Below are positions 1 through 5,527 of a DNA stretch of 7,430 bases, one piece after another; positions within the stretch are counted from its first letter, which is position 1, and each line of letters begins with the position of its first letter. The position numbers and the translations under genes are program-made. This DNA is from Alphaproteobacteria bacterium. GTDB lineage: Bacteria > Pseudomonadota > Alphaproteobacteria > Rhizobiales > Rhizobiaceae. Under the pieces are notes generated by a model, which was not told the origin of the DNA, made no database searches, and saw only the letters and a list, made by a program, of their open reading frames with translations. The DNA lies in the NCBI GenBank assembly GCA_017308345.1, contig JAFKFE010000229.1, forward strand, positions 1 to 7,430. Reading direction: 5' to 3'.

Positions 1-455
<455 letters not shown>

Positions 456-471
456 TTTCGTCGTCCTGCTG

Positions 472-840
472 TCAGCCGATATGGGCTTTGTAGGCGGCCT
501 CATCCATGAGGCTGGCGAGCTGGCTTTCGTCGGAAAGCTTCATCTTCCAGAGCCAGCCGTCGCCGGTAGCCGCCGAGTTGACGAGTGAGGGGTCGGCCGA
601 CAGCGAGGCGTTGGCTTCCGTGATCTCGCCGTCGACCGGGGCATAGACGTCGGATGCCGCCTTGACGGATTCGACGACCACCGCGGTGTCGCCCTTGGCG
701 AGCTTGCGGCCGATTTCCGGCAGTTCGACGAAGACCAGGTCGCCAAGCTGTTCCTGCGCGTAGTCGGTGATGCCGACGGTGGCGACGCCGCCGTCGACAC
801 GCAGCCATTCGTGGTCTTCGGTGAAATAGGTCTTTGCCAT
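472..840 (-). CDS. gcvH: Glycine cleavage system H protein
   Basis: Lipoyl carrier protein of the glycine cleavage system; it shuttles the aminomethyl intermediate between GcvP, GcvT and the lipoamide dehydrogenase. The 122-residue product is the normal length for the family. It opens with the typical [10 protein letters not shown] segment (5-14), has [12 protein letters not shown] at 23-34, and carries the lipoylated lysine at K60 in the context ESVKAASD, followed by the hairpin PVDGEI. The C-terminal [11 protein letters not shown] block is also canonical. The ATG at 840 lies six bases after the gcvT TAA, and the ribosome site AAAGGA overlaps the end of gcvT, so translation is probably coupled. 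K60 needs lipoylation by LipB/LipA or LplA enzymes that are not encoded here. Confidence 0.98.
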   Translation of the reverse strand: MAKTYFTEDHEWLRVDGGVATVGITDYAQEQLGDLVFVELPEIGRKLAKGDTAVVVESVKAASDVYAPVDGEITEANASLSADPSLVNSAATGDGWLWKMKLSDESQLASLMDEAAYKAHIG

Positions 841-846
841 CGGGAC

Positions 847-1944
847 TTATCCTTTGCGGTAGCGATGCGGGGTGAAGGGCAGGGGGGTGACGTCGACCGG
901 GATTTTCGTCCCGCGGACATCGGCGAAGAGTTTCGTGCCGGCCTTGGCCAGCGCGGTGTCGACGTAGCCCATGGCGACCGGGTGGCCGGTCGAGGGGCCG
1001 AAACCGCCCGAAGTGACGTGGCCGGCCGGATTGCCGTCGGCATCGACGAGCGCCGCGCCGGCTCGCACCGGCTGGCGGCCGTCCGGCTTCAGCCCGACGC
1101 GTTTCTGCGCCGGCCCGCTTTCCAGGATCGAGCGCAGCGCGTCGGCGCCGATGAAATGGCCGGCGCGGACCTCCTTCGGGATCGCCCACATCAGGCCGGC
1201 GCTCGCCGGGTCGATCCCGGGCGTCAGATCCTGGCCGTGCAGGCAGAGACCGGCCTCGAGGCGCAGGCTGTCGCGGGCGGCAAGGCCGATCCATTGCACG
1301 CGCTCGTCCTTGAGCAGCGTGGTGACGAGATCGCGCGCGTCGGCTTCCGGCAGTCCGATCTCGAACCCGTCCTCACCGGTGTAGCCGGAGCGGCTCATGA
1401 ACCAGTTTTTGCGCGGCTCGATGCCATGCATGAAGAGCAGCGAGCCGGTCTCGATGCCGGCCCGCGCCAAGGTCGCCCAGGCGTCCGGCCCCTGGATCGC
1501 CAGGAAAACCCGGTCGAGCGGCTCGACCCTGGCGTCGAAATCGCCGGCCAGGGCGCGCAGATGCCTCTCGTCCTCGACGGCGTTGCCGGCATTGGCAACG
1601 ACCATGAAGCGGTCGTCACCAAGGCGCGTGACGATCAAATCGTCGATGATGCCCGCCGCCTCGTTGAGGAAGAAGGTGTATTTGGACTGCGAGATGTCCA
1701 GCGCGCCGGCGTCAAGCGGGCAGGCGCGATTCAGCAGCGCCGCGGCGCCCGGACCGCTGACGGCAAAAAGCTTCATATGCGAGATGTCGAACAGGCCGGC
1801 ATGCTCGCGCGTGTGCAGGTGCTCCTTCATCACGCCGGGCGGATAGGTGAGCGGCATCGACCAGCCGGCGAAGGCGCCGAAACGCGCGCCCGCGGCCTGA
1901 TGCAAATCCTCGAGGGGTAGGTGTTTGGTGTCTTCGCCCGTCAT
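847..1944 (-). CDS. gcvT: Glycine cleavage system aminomethyltransferase, T protein
   Basis: Aminomethyltransferase that releases ammonia from the GcvH-bound intermediate and transfers the methylene group to tetrahydrofolate, giving 5,10-methylene-THF. At 365 residues it has full family length. Visible family landmarks are the N-terminal GAFAGWSMPLTY (23-34), LFDISHM (51-57), the acidic GIIDDLIV segment (98-105) that holds the catalytic aspartate of the family, RSGYTGEDGFEI in the middle, and the C-terminal folate-domain motif ARDSLRLEAGLCLHGQDL. The ATG at 1944 has a strong GGAG Shine-Dalgarno five bases upstream, and the next upstream sequence is the riboswitch leader, so this is the first gene of the gcvTHP operon. 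I see no missing key residue. Folate-binding paralogues such as YgfZ are less likely because of the operon and the motifs. Confidence 0.98.
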   Translation of the reverse strand: MTGEDTKHLPLEDLHQAAGARFGAFAGWSMPLTYPPGVMKEHLHTREHAGLFDISHMKLFAVSGPGAAALLNRACPLDAGALDISQSKYTFFLNEAAGIIDDLIVTRLGDDRFMVVANAGNAVEDERHLRALAGDFDARVEPLDRVFLAIQGPDAWATLARAGIETGSLLFMHGIEPRKNWFMSRSGYTGEDGFEIGLPEADARDLVTTLLKDERVQWIGLAARDSLRLEAGLCLHGQDLTPGIDPASAGLMWAIPKEVRAGHFIGADALRSILESGPAQKRVGLKPDGRQPVRAGAALVDADGNPAGHVTSGGFGPSTGHPVAMGYVDTALAKAGTKLFADVRGTKIPVDVTPLPFTPHRYRKG

Positions 1945-1958
1945 GTCTTCTCCAGAGT
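1945..1958 (-). promoter_or_regulatory. gcvT ribosome-binding region, probable switch platform
   Basis: The minus strand reads ACTCTGGAGAAGAC immediately before the gcvT ATG, with the Shine-Dalgarno GGAG at 1953-1950. Its first eight bases, ACTCTGGA (1958-1951), are identical to the 5' side of aptamer 2's P1 (2088-2081). The 3' side of that P1, CAGAG (2003-1999), can therefore pair either with the aptamer or with CTCTG here (1957-1953). A further CTTC (2010-2007) can pair with GAAG (1950-1947), covering most of the ribosome site. This would make glycine binding free the site. The sequences are seen directly; the switching is inferred. Confidence 0.6.
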
Positions 1959-1970
1959 CGCACGCGATCG

Positions 1971-1985
1971 ACCGCCATTGGCGGC
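1971..1985 (-). other. Short hairpin between riboswitch and gcvT ribosome site
   Basis: Six-base inverted repeat, GCCGCC and GGCGGT (one G-T pair), with a three-base AAT loop, lying between the end of aptamer 2 and the gcvT Shine-Dalgarno. It is not followed by a T run, so it is not an intrinsic terminator. It may act as a spacer helix that brings the anti-Shine-Dalgarno bases close to the ribosome site. Confidence 0.45.
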
Positions 1986-1995
1986 CTGTTCCGTG

Positions 1996-2180
1996 CCCCT
2001 CTGTCTGAAGCCTGAGAGACTCGCGCCCCGTAACTCTGTCGGCAGCGCTTACACCTTCGGCGCGGGGCTAGCCCCGACTTTCCAGAGTTGTCTTTCCCGT
2101 CCACGGTTCTTTTGCCTGAGAGATTTCGGGCGATTTCCCCTTCGGCGACAGCTTGCGCTGCTCTCTCCCGCAAACAGGTG
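1996..2180 (-). ncRNA. Tandem glycine riboswitch (two aptamers) in the gcvT leader
   Basis: On the minus strand the leader contains two copies of the glycine-aptamer signature. Aptamer 1 (about 2180-2091) has GGGAGAGAG (2169-2161), then CGCCGAAGGGGAAA, then TCTCTCAGGCAAAAG; its P1 can be formed by TTTGC (2174-2170) with GCAAA (2115-2111). Aptamer 2 (about 2090-1996) has AACTCTGGAAAG (2089-2078), CGCCGAAGGTGTAAG, then TCTCTCAGGCTTCAGACAGAG; its P1 can be CTCTG (2087-2083) with CAGAG (2003-1999). The linker of one or a few bases between aptamers is typical of cooperative tandem glycine switches. This class binds glycine and controls catabolic gcv operons, normally turning them on when glycine is abundant. 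The only poly-T run is missing, so a terminator-type platform is unlikely and a translational one is inferred. Confidence 0.95.
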
Positions 2181-2200
2181 GGACTCAGAACCTGAGCCCC
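2180..2200 (-). other. Nine-base-pair hairpin 5' of aptamer 1
   Basis: On the minus strand GGGGCTCAG (2200-2192) and CTGAGTCCC (2188-2180) form a nine-pair stem, one pair being G-T, closed by a GTT loop. It sits directly before the first glycine aptamer, inside the expected transcript. It is not part of the core aptamer consensus. It could protect the 5' end of the RNA, help fold the leader, or be a DNA operator. No T run follows it. Confidence 0.5.
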
Positions 2201-2211
2201 CGACGCGCCTT

Positions 2212-2239
2212 CCATAGCTCGTCGGCGACACCTTGTCAC
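2212..2239 (-). promoter_or_regulatory. Possible promoter of the gcvTHP operon
   Basis: Minus-strand GTGACA (2239-2234) and CTATGG (2217-2212), separated by 16 bases, resemble an alphaproteobacterial housekeeping promoter (CTTGAC / CTATAT style). They lie at the right distance to start transcription just before the leader hairpin and aptamer 1. Both boxes are imperfect and were chosen by eye. The rest of the stretch from here to 2369 shows no gene and must also contain the promoter of the divergent gene at 2370. Confidence 0.3.
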
Positions 2240-2369
2240 CTCCCAGCGACATTTTACCGACAAGTCTTCGCTAACCACGCCGTTTGCCGGTTTCTCAAGA
2301 CACTGCTGATAGGCTGGATGAGATGGCTATCGAGGTTCGCCGGCAATCGGCGACGGGCGGGGAAACGGA

Positions 2370-3374
2370 ATGGGCGAACTGAAAATGAGCGCTCCGGTGG
2401 CGGGGCTGGCCTCGAAGAACAAGATCACGGCCGAGGACGTGACGATGCTTCGCCGTGAGGTCTTCGCGGACGGCGTGGTAAGCCGCGGCGAGGCCGAGGC
2501 GTTGTTCGCGCTCGATCAGACAGCGCGCGACAAGTGCGCGGAATGGGCGCCGTTCTTCGTCGAGGCGGTGACGGATTACATCGTCCATCAGGAGAAGCCG
2601 GACGGCTATATCTCGCAAGAGAATGCCGAGTGGCTGGTTCGCACGATCTCGCGCGACGGCATGGTCGACAGCCGAACCGAGCTCGAGCTGCTGGTGCATG
2701 TGCTGGAGGAAGCAAGGTCGTCGCCCGGCCGGCTTTCGGCCTATGCGCTGGAGCAGGTCGCGCATGCGGTGGTCGAGGGCAAGGGCCCGCTGATGCTCGG
2801 CGGCGAACTGGTTCCGGGCCTGATCGCCAAGGCCGAGGTCGATCTCCTGCGCCGCATTCTCCATGCCTTTGGCGGCCACGGCAACATCGCTATCACCAAG
2901 GACGAGGCAGAGGTCCTGTTCAGGATCAACGACCAGACCGCCACGGCCAGCAACGACCCGTCCTGGAACGACCTCTTCGTCAAGGCGATCGCCAACCATG
3001 TCATGTGCTCGGCCGGCTACGAGCCGCCGACACGCGAAACGGCGCTGCGCCACGACAACTTCCTCGAGGAGGCGGGACCGACGCTTGGCGGTTTCTTCAG
3101 CCGCATGGTCTCGGGCGGATTCGCCGCGATCCTCGAAGCCTATCATTCGCCCGGTGATATCGAGGCCGAGTGGGAAGCCAAGAACCGGGCGACCGAGGCG
3201 CTTGCCCGCCGCGCGGAGGCGATCGACGCAGGCGAAGCGGAATGGCTGGCCGAGCGCGTCGGCGGAGGCCAGCGTCCGCTGCGCGACAACGAGCGCGCGC
3301 TGCTGACTCTGATCAGACACGCCTCGCCGGAAATCCACCCGGCGCTGAGGCCGCTGCTCGAGAAAGTGGCCTAG
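2370..3374 (+). CDS. Unrecognised helical protein with internal duplication
   Basis: A 334-residue soluble, mostly helical and acidic protein with no signal peptide or membrane segment; I cannot name its function. It reads like conserved hypothetical proteins of alphaproteobacteria. Two halves align: residues 22-93 and about 156-236 share LLRR or MLRR, then a DG or HG turn, then DEAE/GEAE-x-LF, DQT, W-x-x-x-FV-x-A-[VI]-x-[DN]-[YH]-[IV]. Repeated turns of the form DG-x-[IV] occur at 34-38, 78-81 and 96-99, and a weaker GEAEWL copy is at 288-293. That rhythm recalls TerB-like helical domains; real EF-hand loops are not supported because the early acidic ligands are missing. The ATG at 2370 follows a purine-rich GGGGAAACGG; an ATG at 2385 is a less good alternative. 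It is divergent from gcvT and converges on the binding-protein gene with two bases between the stops. Confidence 0.85.
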   Translation: MGELKMSAPVAGLASKNKITAEDVTMLRREVFADGVVSRGEAEALFALDQTARDKCAEWAPFFVEAVTDYIVHQEKPDGYISQENAEWLVRTISRDGMVDSRTELELLVHVLEEARSSPGRLSAYALEQVAHAVVEGKGPLMLGGELVPGLIAKAEVDLLRRILHAFGGHGNIAITKDEAEVLFRINDQTATASNDPSWNDLFVKAIANHVMCSAGYEPPTRETALRHDNFLEEAGPTLGGFFSRMVSGGFAAILEAYHSPGDIEAEWEAKNRATEALARRAEAIDAGEAEWLAERVGGGQRPLRDNERALLTLIRHASPEIHPALRPLLEKVA

Positions 3375-3376
3375 CT

Positions 3377-4240
3377 CTACTGCTTCGGCTTGGTCTGGTC
3401 CGGCTTGGCCTGATCTGTCTTGGCCTGTTCCGGCTTGGCGTTGGTGTCGAAGCGCGACATCCATTTGAAGCCGCCGAACCAGTAGCGGCGCACGCCCGCG
3501 ATGGTGCCATCGGCGGCGCGCGCGCCGATCCAGTTGTTGACGTACTGGGTCAGGCGGACATCGTCCGGCCGCAGGGCGACGGCTTCCGGCGTGCGCAGCA
3601 GCGGGCCGCCGACCAGCCTGAATTTCGCGTCGTATAGCCTCGCCGCCATCTGCGGCGTCGGCGAGGTGGCGACCATCGCCTGCGCGTCGCCGCCGATGAT
3701 CGCAGCAAAGACATCGGCCGTATTGTCGAACGACATGATGTTCGCCTTCGGGAAGGCCTCCCTGGCAGCTGCCTCATCCGTGGAATTGGACAGCACGGCG
3801 ATCTTGTATCCTGGCGCCGTCAGCGCCTTTCCCGGCCGTTTGCCCAAGCTGGCGATCGAGGCCACCATGCGGATGTCGGCGGTGCCGGTCGGGTCGGAGA
3901 ACACGACTTCGCGGGCGCGCTCCGGCGTGCTGGCATAGCCCGCTGCGATCAGATCGAAATCGCCCTTGAGCAGACGTGCCTTCAGGTCGTTCCACGGCAC
4001 TTCGACCAACTTCAGGTCGACGCCGAGATCGGACGCAAGGGCGCTGGTCAGGTCGACATCGTAGCCCGCGAACTTGCCATCCTCCTTCTTGAGGATCCAT
4101 GGCGGGTTGAGCGCCACGCCGACCGTCAGTGTCTTCTGATCGATGACGCGCTTCAGGCTATCGTCCGCGCGGGCCGGCAATAACGCCAGCCACGCAGAGA
4201 GAACAAATATGATAGCCGCGACCACCTTATTAGCGCGCAT
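3377..4240 (-). CDS. Periplasmic solute-binding protein, SBP_bac_3 type
   Basis: Probable secreted ligand-binding protein of the amino-acid ABC transporter type, 287 residues. Residues 1-25 form a Sec signal peptide: RANK, a hydrophobic core, then LPARA before DDSLK. The mature part has the family signature GYDVDL at 59-64, W83, GDFDLIAAG (93-101), STPERAREVVFSDP (104-117) with the ligand-type arginine R108, and the second-lobe segment GGDAQAMVATSP (183-194). In amino-acid binders the end of that segment usually carries an aspartate that holds the ligand's amino group; here a threonine (T192) seems to stand there, so the ligand may not be an ordinary amino acid. The C-terminus is a low-complexity tail of four five-residue repeats. 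I chose the ATG at 4240 over upstream in-frame codons because GAGGA precedes it and the signal peptide starts there. No permease or ATPase gene is adjacent, so it may serve a transporter elsewhere or a sensor. Confidence 0.9.
   Translation of the reverse strand: MRANKVVAAIIFVLSAWLALLPARADDSLKRVIDQKTLTVGVALNPPWILKKEDGKFAGYDVDLTSALASDLGVDLKLVEVPWNDLKARLLKGDFDLIAAGYASTPERAREVVFSDPTGTADIRMVASIASLGKRPGKALTAPGYKIAVLSNSTDEAAAREAFPKANIMSFDNTADVFAAIIGGDAQAMVATSPTPQMAARLYDAKFRLVGGPLLRTPEAVALRPDDVRLTQYVNNWIGARAADGTIAGVRRYWFGGFKWMSRFDTNAKPEQAKTDQAKPDQTKPKQ
3380..3439 (-). repeat. Four tandem 15-base repeats at the end of the binding-protein gene
   Basis: Four consecutive 15-base units encode AKPEQ, AKTDQ, AKPDQ and TKPKQ, the last twenty residues before the stop. 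On the plus strand each unit has the core CTTGG followed by YCTG or a close variant. Units differ at a few positions, so the array is somewhat diverged but could still change copy number by slippage. The tail is charged and probably disordered. Confidence 0.85.
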
Positions 4241-4253
4241 TAATATTTCCTCG

Positions 4254-4274
4254 TTGCAACCTGTCTGGTTGTAA
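4254..4274. promoter_or_regulatory. Inverted repeat in the divergent promoter region, possible operator
   Basis: TTGCAACC (4254-4261) and GGTTGTAA (4267-4274) are inverted copies with seven of eight positions matching, separated by TGTCT. The element lies just upstream of the binding-protein gene's GAGGA ribosome site and overlaps the front of a possible promoter for the plus-strand gene. Size and spacing suit a dimeric repressor site; as RNA it could also form a hairpin before the minus-strand start. Which regulator would bind is unknown. Confidence 0.45.
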
Positions 4275-4277
4275 GAC

Positions 4278-4306
4278 TTGCACAGAGGTGCCATTCTGTC
4301 GATAGC
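4278..4306 (+). promoter_or_regulatory. Possible promoter of the DUF3011-type gene
   Basis: TTGCAC (4278-4283) and GATAGC (4301-4306) are separated by 17 bases, a reasonable sigma-70-like pair. Transcription would start around 4313, just before the GGAG ribosome site at 4317-4320, giving a very short leader. The -10 box is only a fair match. Confidence 0.35.
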
Positions 4307-4326
4307 GAACACAATTGGAGATTGCG

Positions 4327-4932
4327 ATGTCGGTGCGGATGGCGGTTACCGGTTCTATGATGTTCCTGGCCTGCCTCCTGGGCAATCCGGCGAAGCTGTC
4401 GCTGCTGCCCGACGCCGCGCGGGCCGCGGGCCCCATGCGGCTGGTCTGCTCAAGCACCAACTACCGCTACTCTTATTGCGGGATCGACACGCGTGGGGGT
4501 GTGCAATTGACCAACCGGCTGTCGAAGTCGCGCTGCCAGTTCGGAACGAGCTGGGGCTATGATGGCGGCGGCATCTGGGTCGACAAGGGTTGCTCGGCGC
4601 AATTCCAGGTCGCCGGTTCCGGCGGCCGCAAGCCGTCTCCGGGCGATGCCGCGGCGGCGATCATCGTCGGTGGAATTGTCGGCGCGATCCTCGACAACAA
4701 TGACAGGCACGGCCGCCATTCCGACAATTACTATCCGAGGCCGAAGCCGCCCCGCGACGATCCATGGATCGACCCGACGCCGCAATTCGACAGGGACGGC
4801 AATCCCAATTTCGACACCCATGGCCGCTACCAGGGATGTCACGGGGTTGGTTGCAGGGTGGACAATCCCGATGAGATGGGGGACGCGCCGCCTGAGCCGG
4901 GCCAAACCACTTTCGATAGTTCGGACTATTGA
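4327..4932 (+). CDS. Exported DUF3011-type protein with cysteine-containing tail
   Basis: A 201-residue probable envelope protein of unknown function. An N-terminal hydrophobic stretch (about 5-27) ending at ARA before AGPMRL looks like a Sec signal peptide; C16 does not sit in a good lipobox. Residues 39-93 fit the DUF3011 pattern: CSS, R47, Y50-C51, DTRGGVQL, RLSKSRC (C70), SWGYDGGGIWVDKGC (C89), AQF, so four cysteines could make two disulfides. A small, Gly/Ala/Ile-rich hydrophobic segment follows (107-122, AAAAIIVGGIVGAIL), either a membrane helix or a glycine-zipper stretch. The tail is polar and Pro/Asp/Asn-rich, with a second cysteine pair in YQGCHGVGCRVDNPD (168-182). I chose the ATG at 4327 because GGAG precedes it by six bases; an upstream in-frame TTG overlaps that ribosome site. 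The gene is divergent from the binding-protein gene and converges on the acetyltransferase gene. Confidence 0.88.
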   Translation: MSVRMAVTGSMMFLACLLGNPAKLSLLPDAARAAGPMRLVCSSTNYRYSYCGIDTRGGVQLTNRLSKSRCQFGTSWGYDGGGIWVDKGCSAQFQVAGSGGRKPSPGDAAAAIIVGGIVGAILDNNDRHGRHSDNYYPRPKPPRDDPWIDPTPQFDRDGNPNFDTHGRYQGCHGVGCRVDNPDEMGDAPPEPGQTTFDSSDY

Positions 4933-5098
4933 TCGCGCCGGGCAAAGGCGTCCCGCTCTGAGACTGATTCGGGAACTGATACGGGCGGCGCGCCTTGGTG
5001 CTTATCCCGATCCATGTCGTTGTCCCGAAGCCGCTGCGGACTTCCGCGTGGCATGCATCAGGTCCGCGTACTGAAAGCCTAACCTTACCGGCTGCCGC

Positions 5099-5527
5099 CT
5101 ATCGGGGAATCACGGTCCTGCAAAGGACGATGTTGGAATGGCCTTCGGGCCACCCGGCGAATTCGGCCATGCGTTCGAAGCCGGCTTCCTGGTACAGGCC
5201 GGGCGCCTGGAAATCGTGTGTCGAAACCCAAATCCGCAGCAAGCCGCGCGCGGCGGCCTCCGCGACAAAGGCATCGAGCAGCTTCCTGCCGTGGCCAAGG
5301 CCCCGATAGGCTTCGTCGACCCACAGCAGCTTGAGCTCGGCGCTGCCGGCCCAGGAGTAGCCGGCGGCGATTCCGACGGCGAGCCCTTCGTCATCCCGCA
5401 AGGCAAAGATGAGGGCGCGGTCGTCGTTGTGACCGGTCAGCCGCCGGTTATCGTCATGCAGACGCTCCTCGATGGCATCAAGCTCGGCGGCCGGCAGATC
5501 GTGCTCGGCCCGCAGGCGAGGGGCCAT
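5099..5527 (-). CDS. GNAT-family N-acetyltransferase
   Basis: Cytoplasmic acetyl-CoA-dependent acetyltransferase of 142 residues; the substrate cannot be told from sequence. Motif A is clear: strand AELKLLWVDEAYRG (63-76) followed by the acetyl-CoA pyrophosphate loop R75-G-L-G-H-G80 and the helix KLLDAFVAEAAARG. Motif B-like FQAPGLYQEAGFE (106-118) gives the usual Y and GF. The C-terminal AGWPEGHSNIVLCRTV resembles a GNAT subgroup ending in a PPGHS-type strand. Length is normal for a single domain. The ATG at 5527 overlaps the last base of the preceding TGA (TGATG), so translation is likely coupled to the molybdoenzyme gene; a TTG six codons earlier is a poorer choice. It is the last gene of this three-gene operon, but its link to the redox pair is not obvious. 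Confidence 0.93.
   Translation of the reverse strand: MAPRLRAEHDLPAAELDAIEERLHDDNRRLTGHNDDRALIFALRDDEGLAVGIAAGYSWAGSAELKLLWVDEAYRGLGHGRKLLDAFVAEAAARGLLRIWVSTHDFQAPGLYQEAGFERMAEFAGWPEGHSNIVLCRTVIPR

Noticed and set aside
811..1920. Long open frame of 369 codons on the plus strand opposite gcvT
   Set aside because: It is the complement of a certain gcvT gene in GC-rich DNA, has no ribosome site, and its translation is rich in Arg, Gly, Ala and Asp with no recognisable family.
1712..2278. Minus-strand open frame across the riboswitch and gcvT start
   Set aside because: It runs through the two glycine aptamers, which are structured RNA, and into gcvT in another frame; no family resemblance.
2284..2313. 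Possible promoter for the plus-strand gene at 2370 (TTGCCG then GATAGG)
   Set aside because: The boxes are weak and 18 bases apart; a promoter must exist in this stretch, but I cannot place it with confidence.
2403..2670. EF-hand calcium sites in the DG-x-[IV] turns of the duplicated protein
   Set aside because: The glycine and following hydrophobic position fit, but the acidic ligands at loop positions 1 and 3 are absent in every copy.
2295..3464. Open frame of 389 codons on the minus strand opposite the duplicated helical protein
   Set aside because: Compositionally it looks like a shadow of the plus-strand gene; the plus-strand frame has a ribosome site, a sensible start and internal repeats. 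The minus frame would also overlap the end of the binding-protein gene on the same strand.
4968..5067. Inverted repeats between the converging DUF3011-type and acetyltransferase genes (TTCGGGA/TCCCGAA and GCGGAC/GTCCGC)
   Set aside because: The arms are short, far apart and without a T run, as expected by chance in GC-rich DNA; not a credible terminator.
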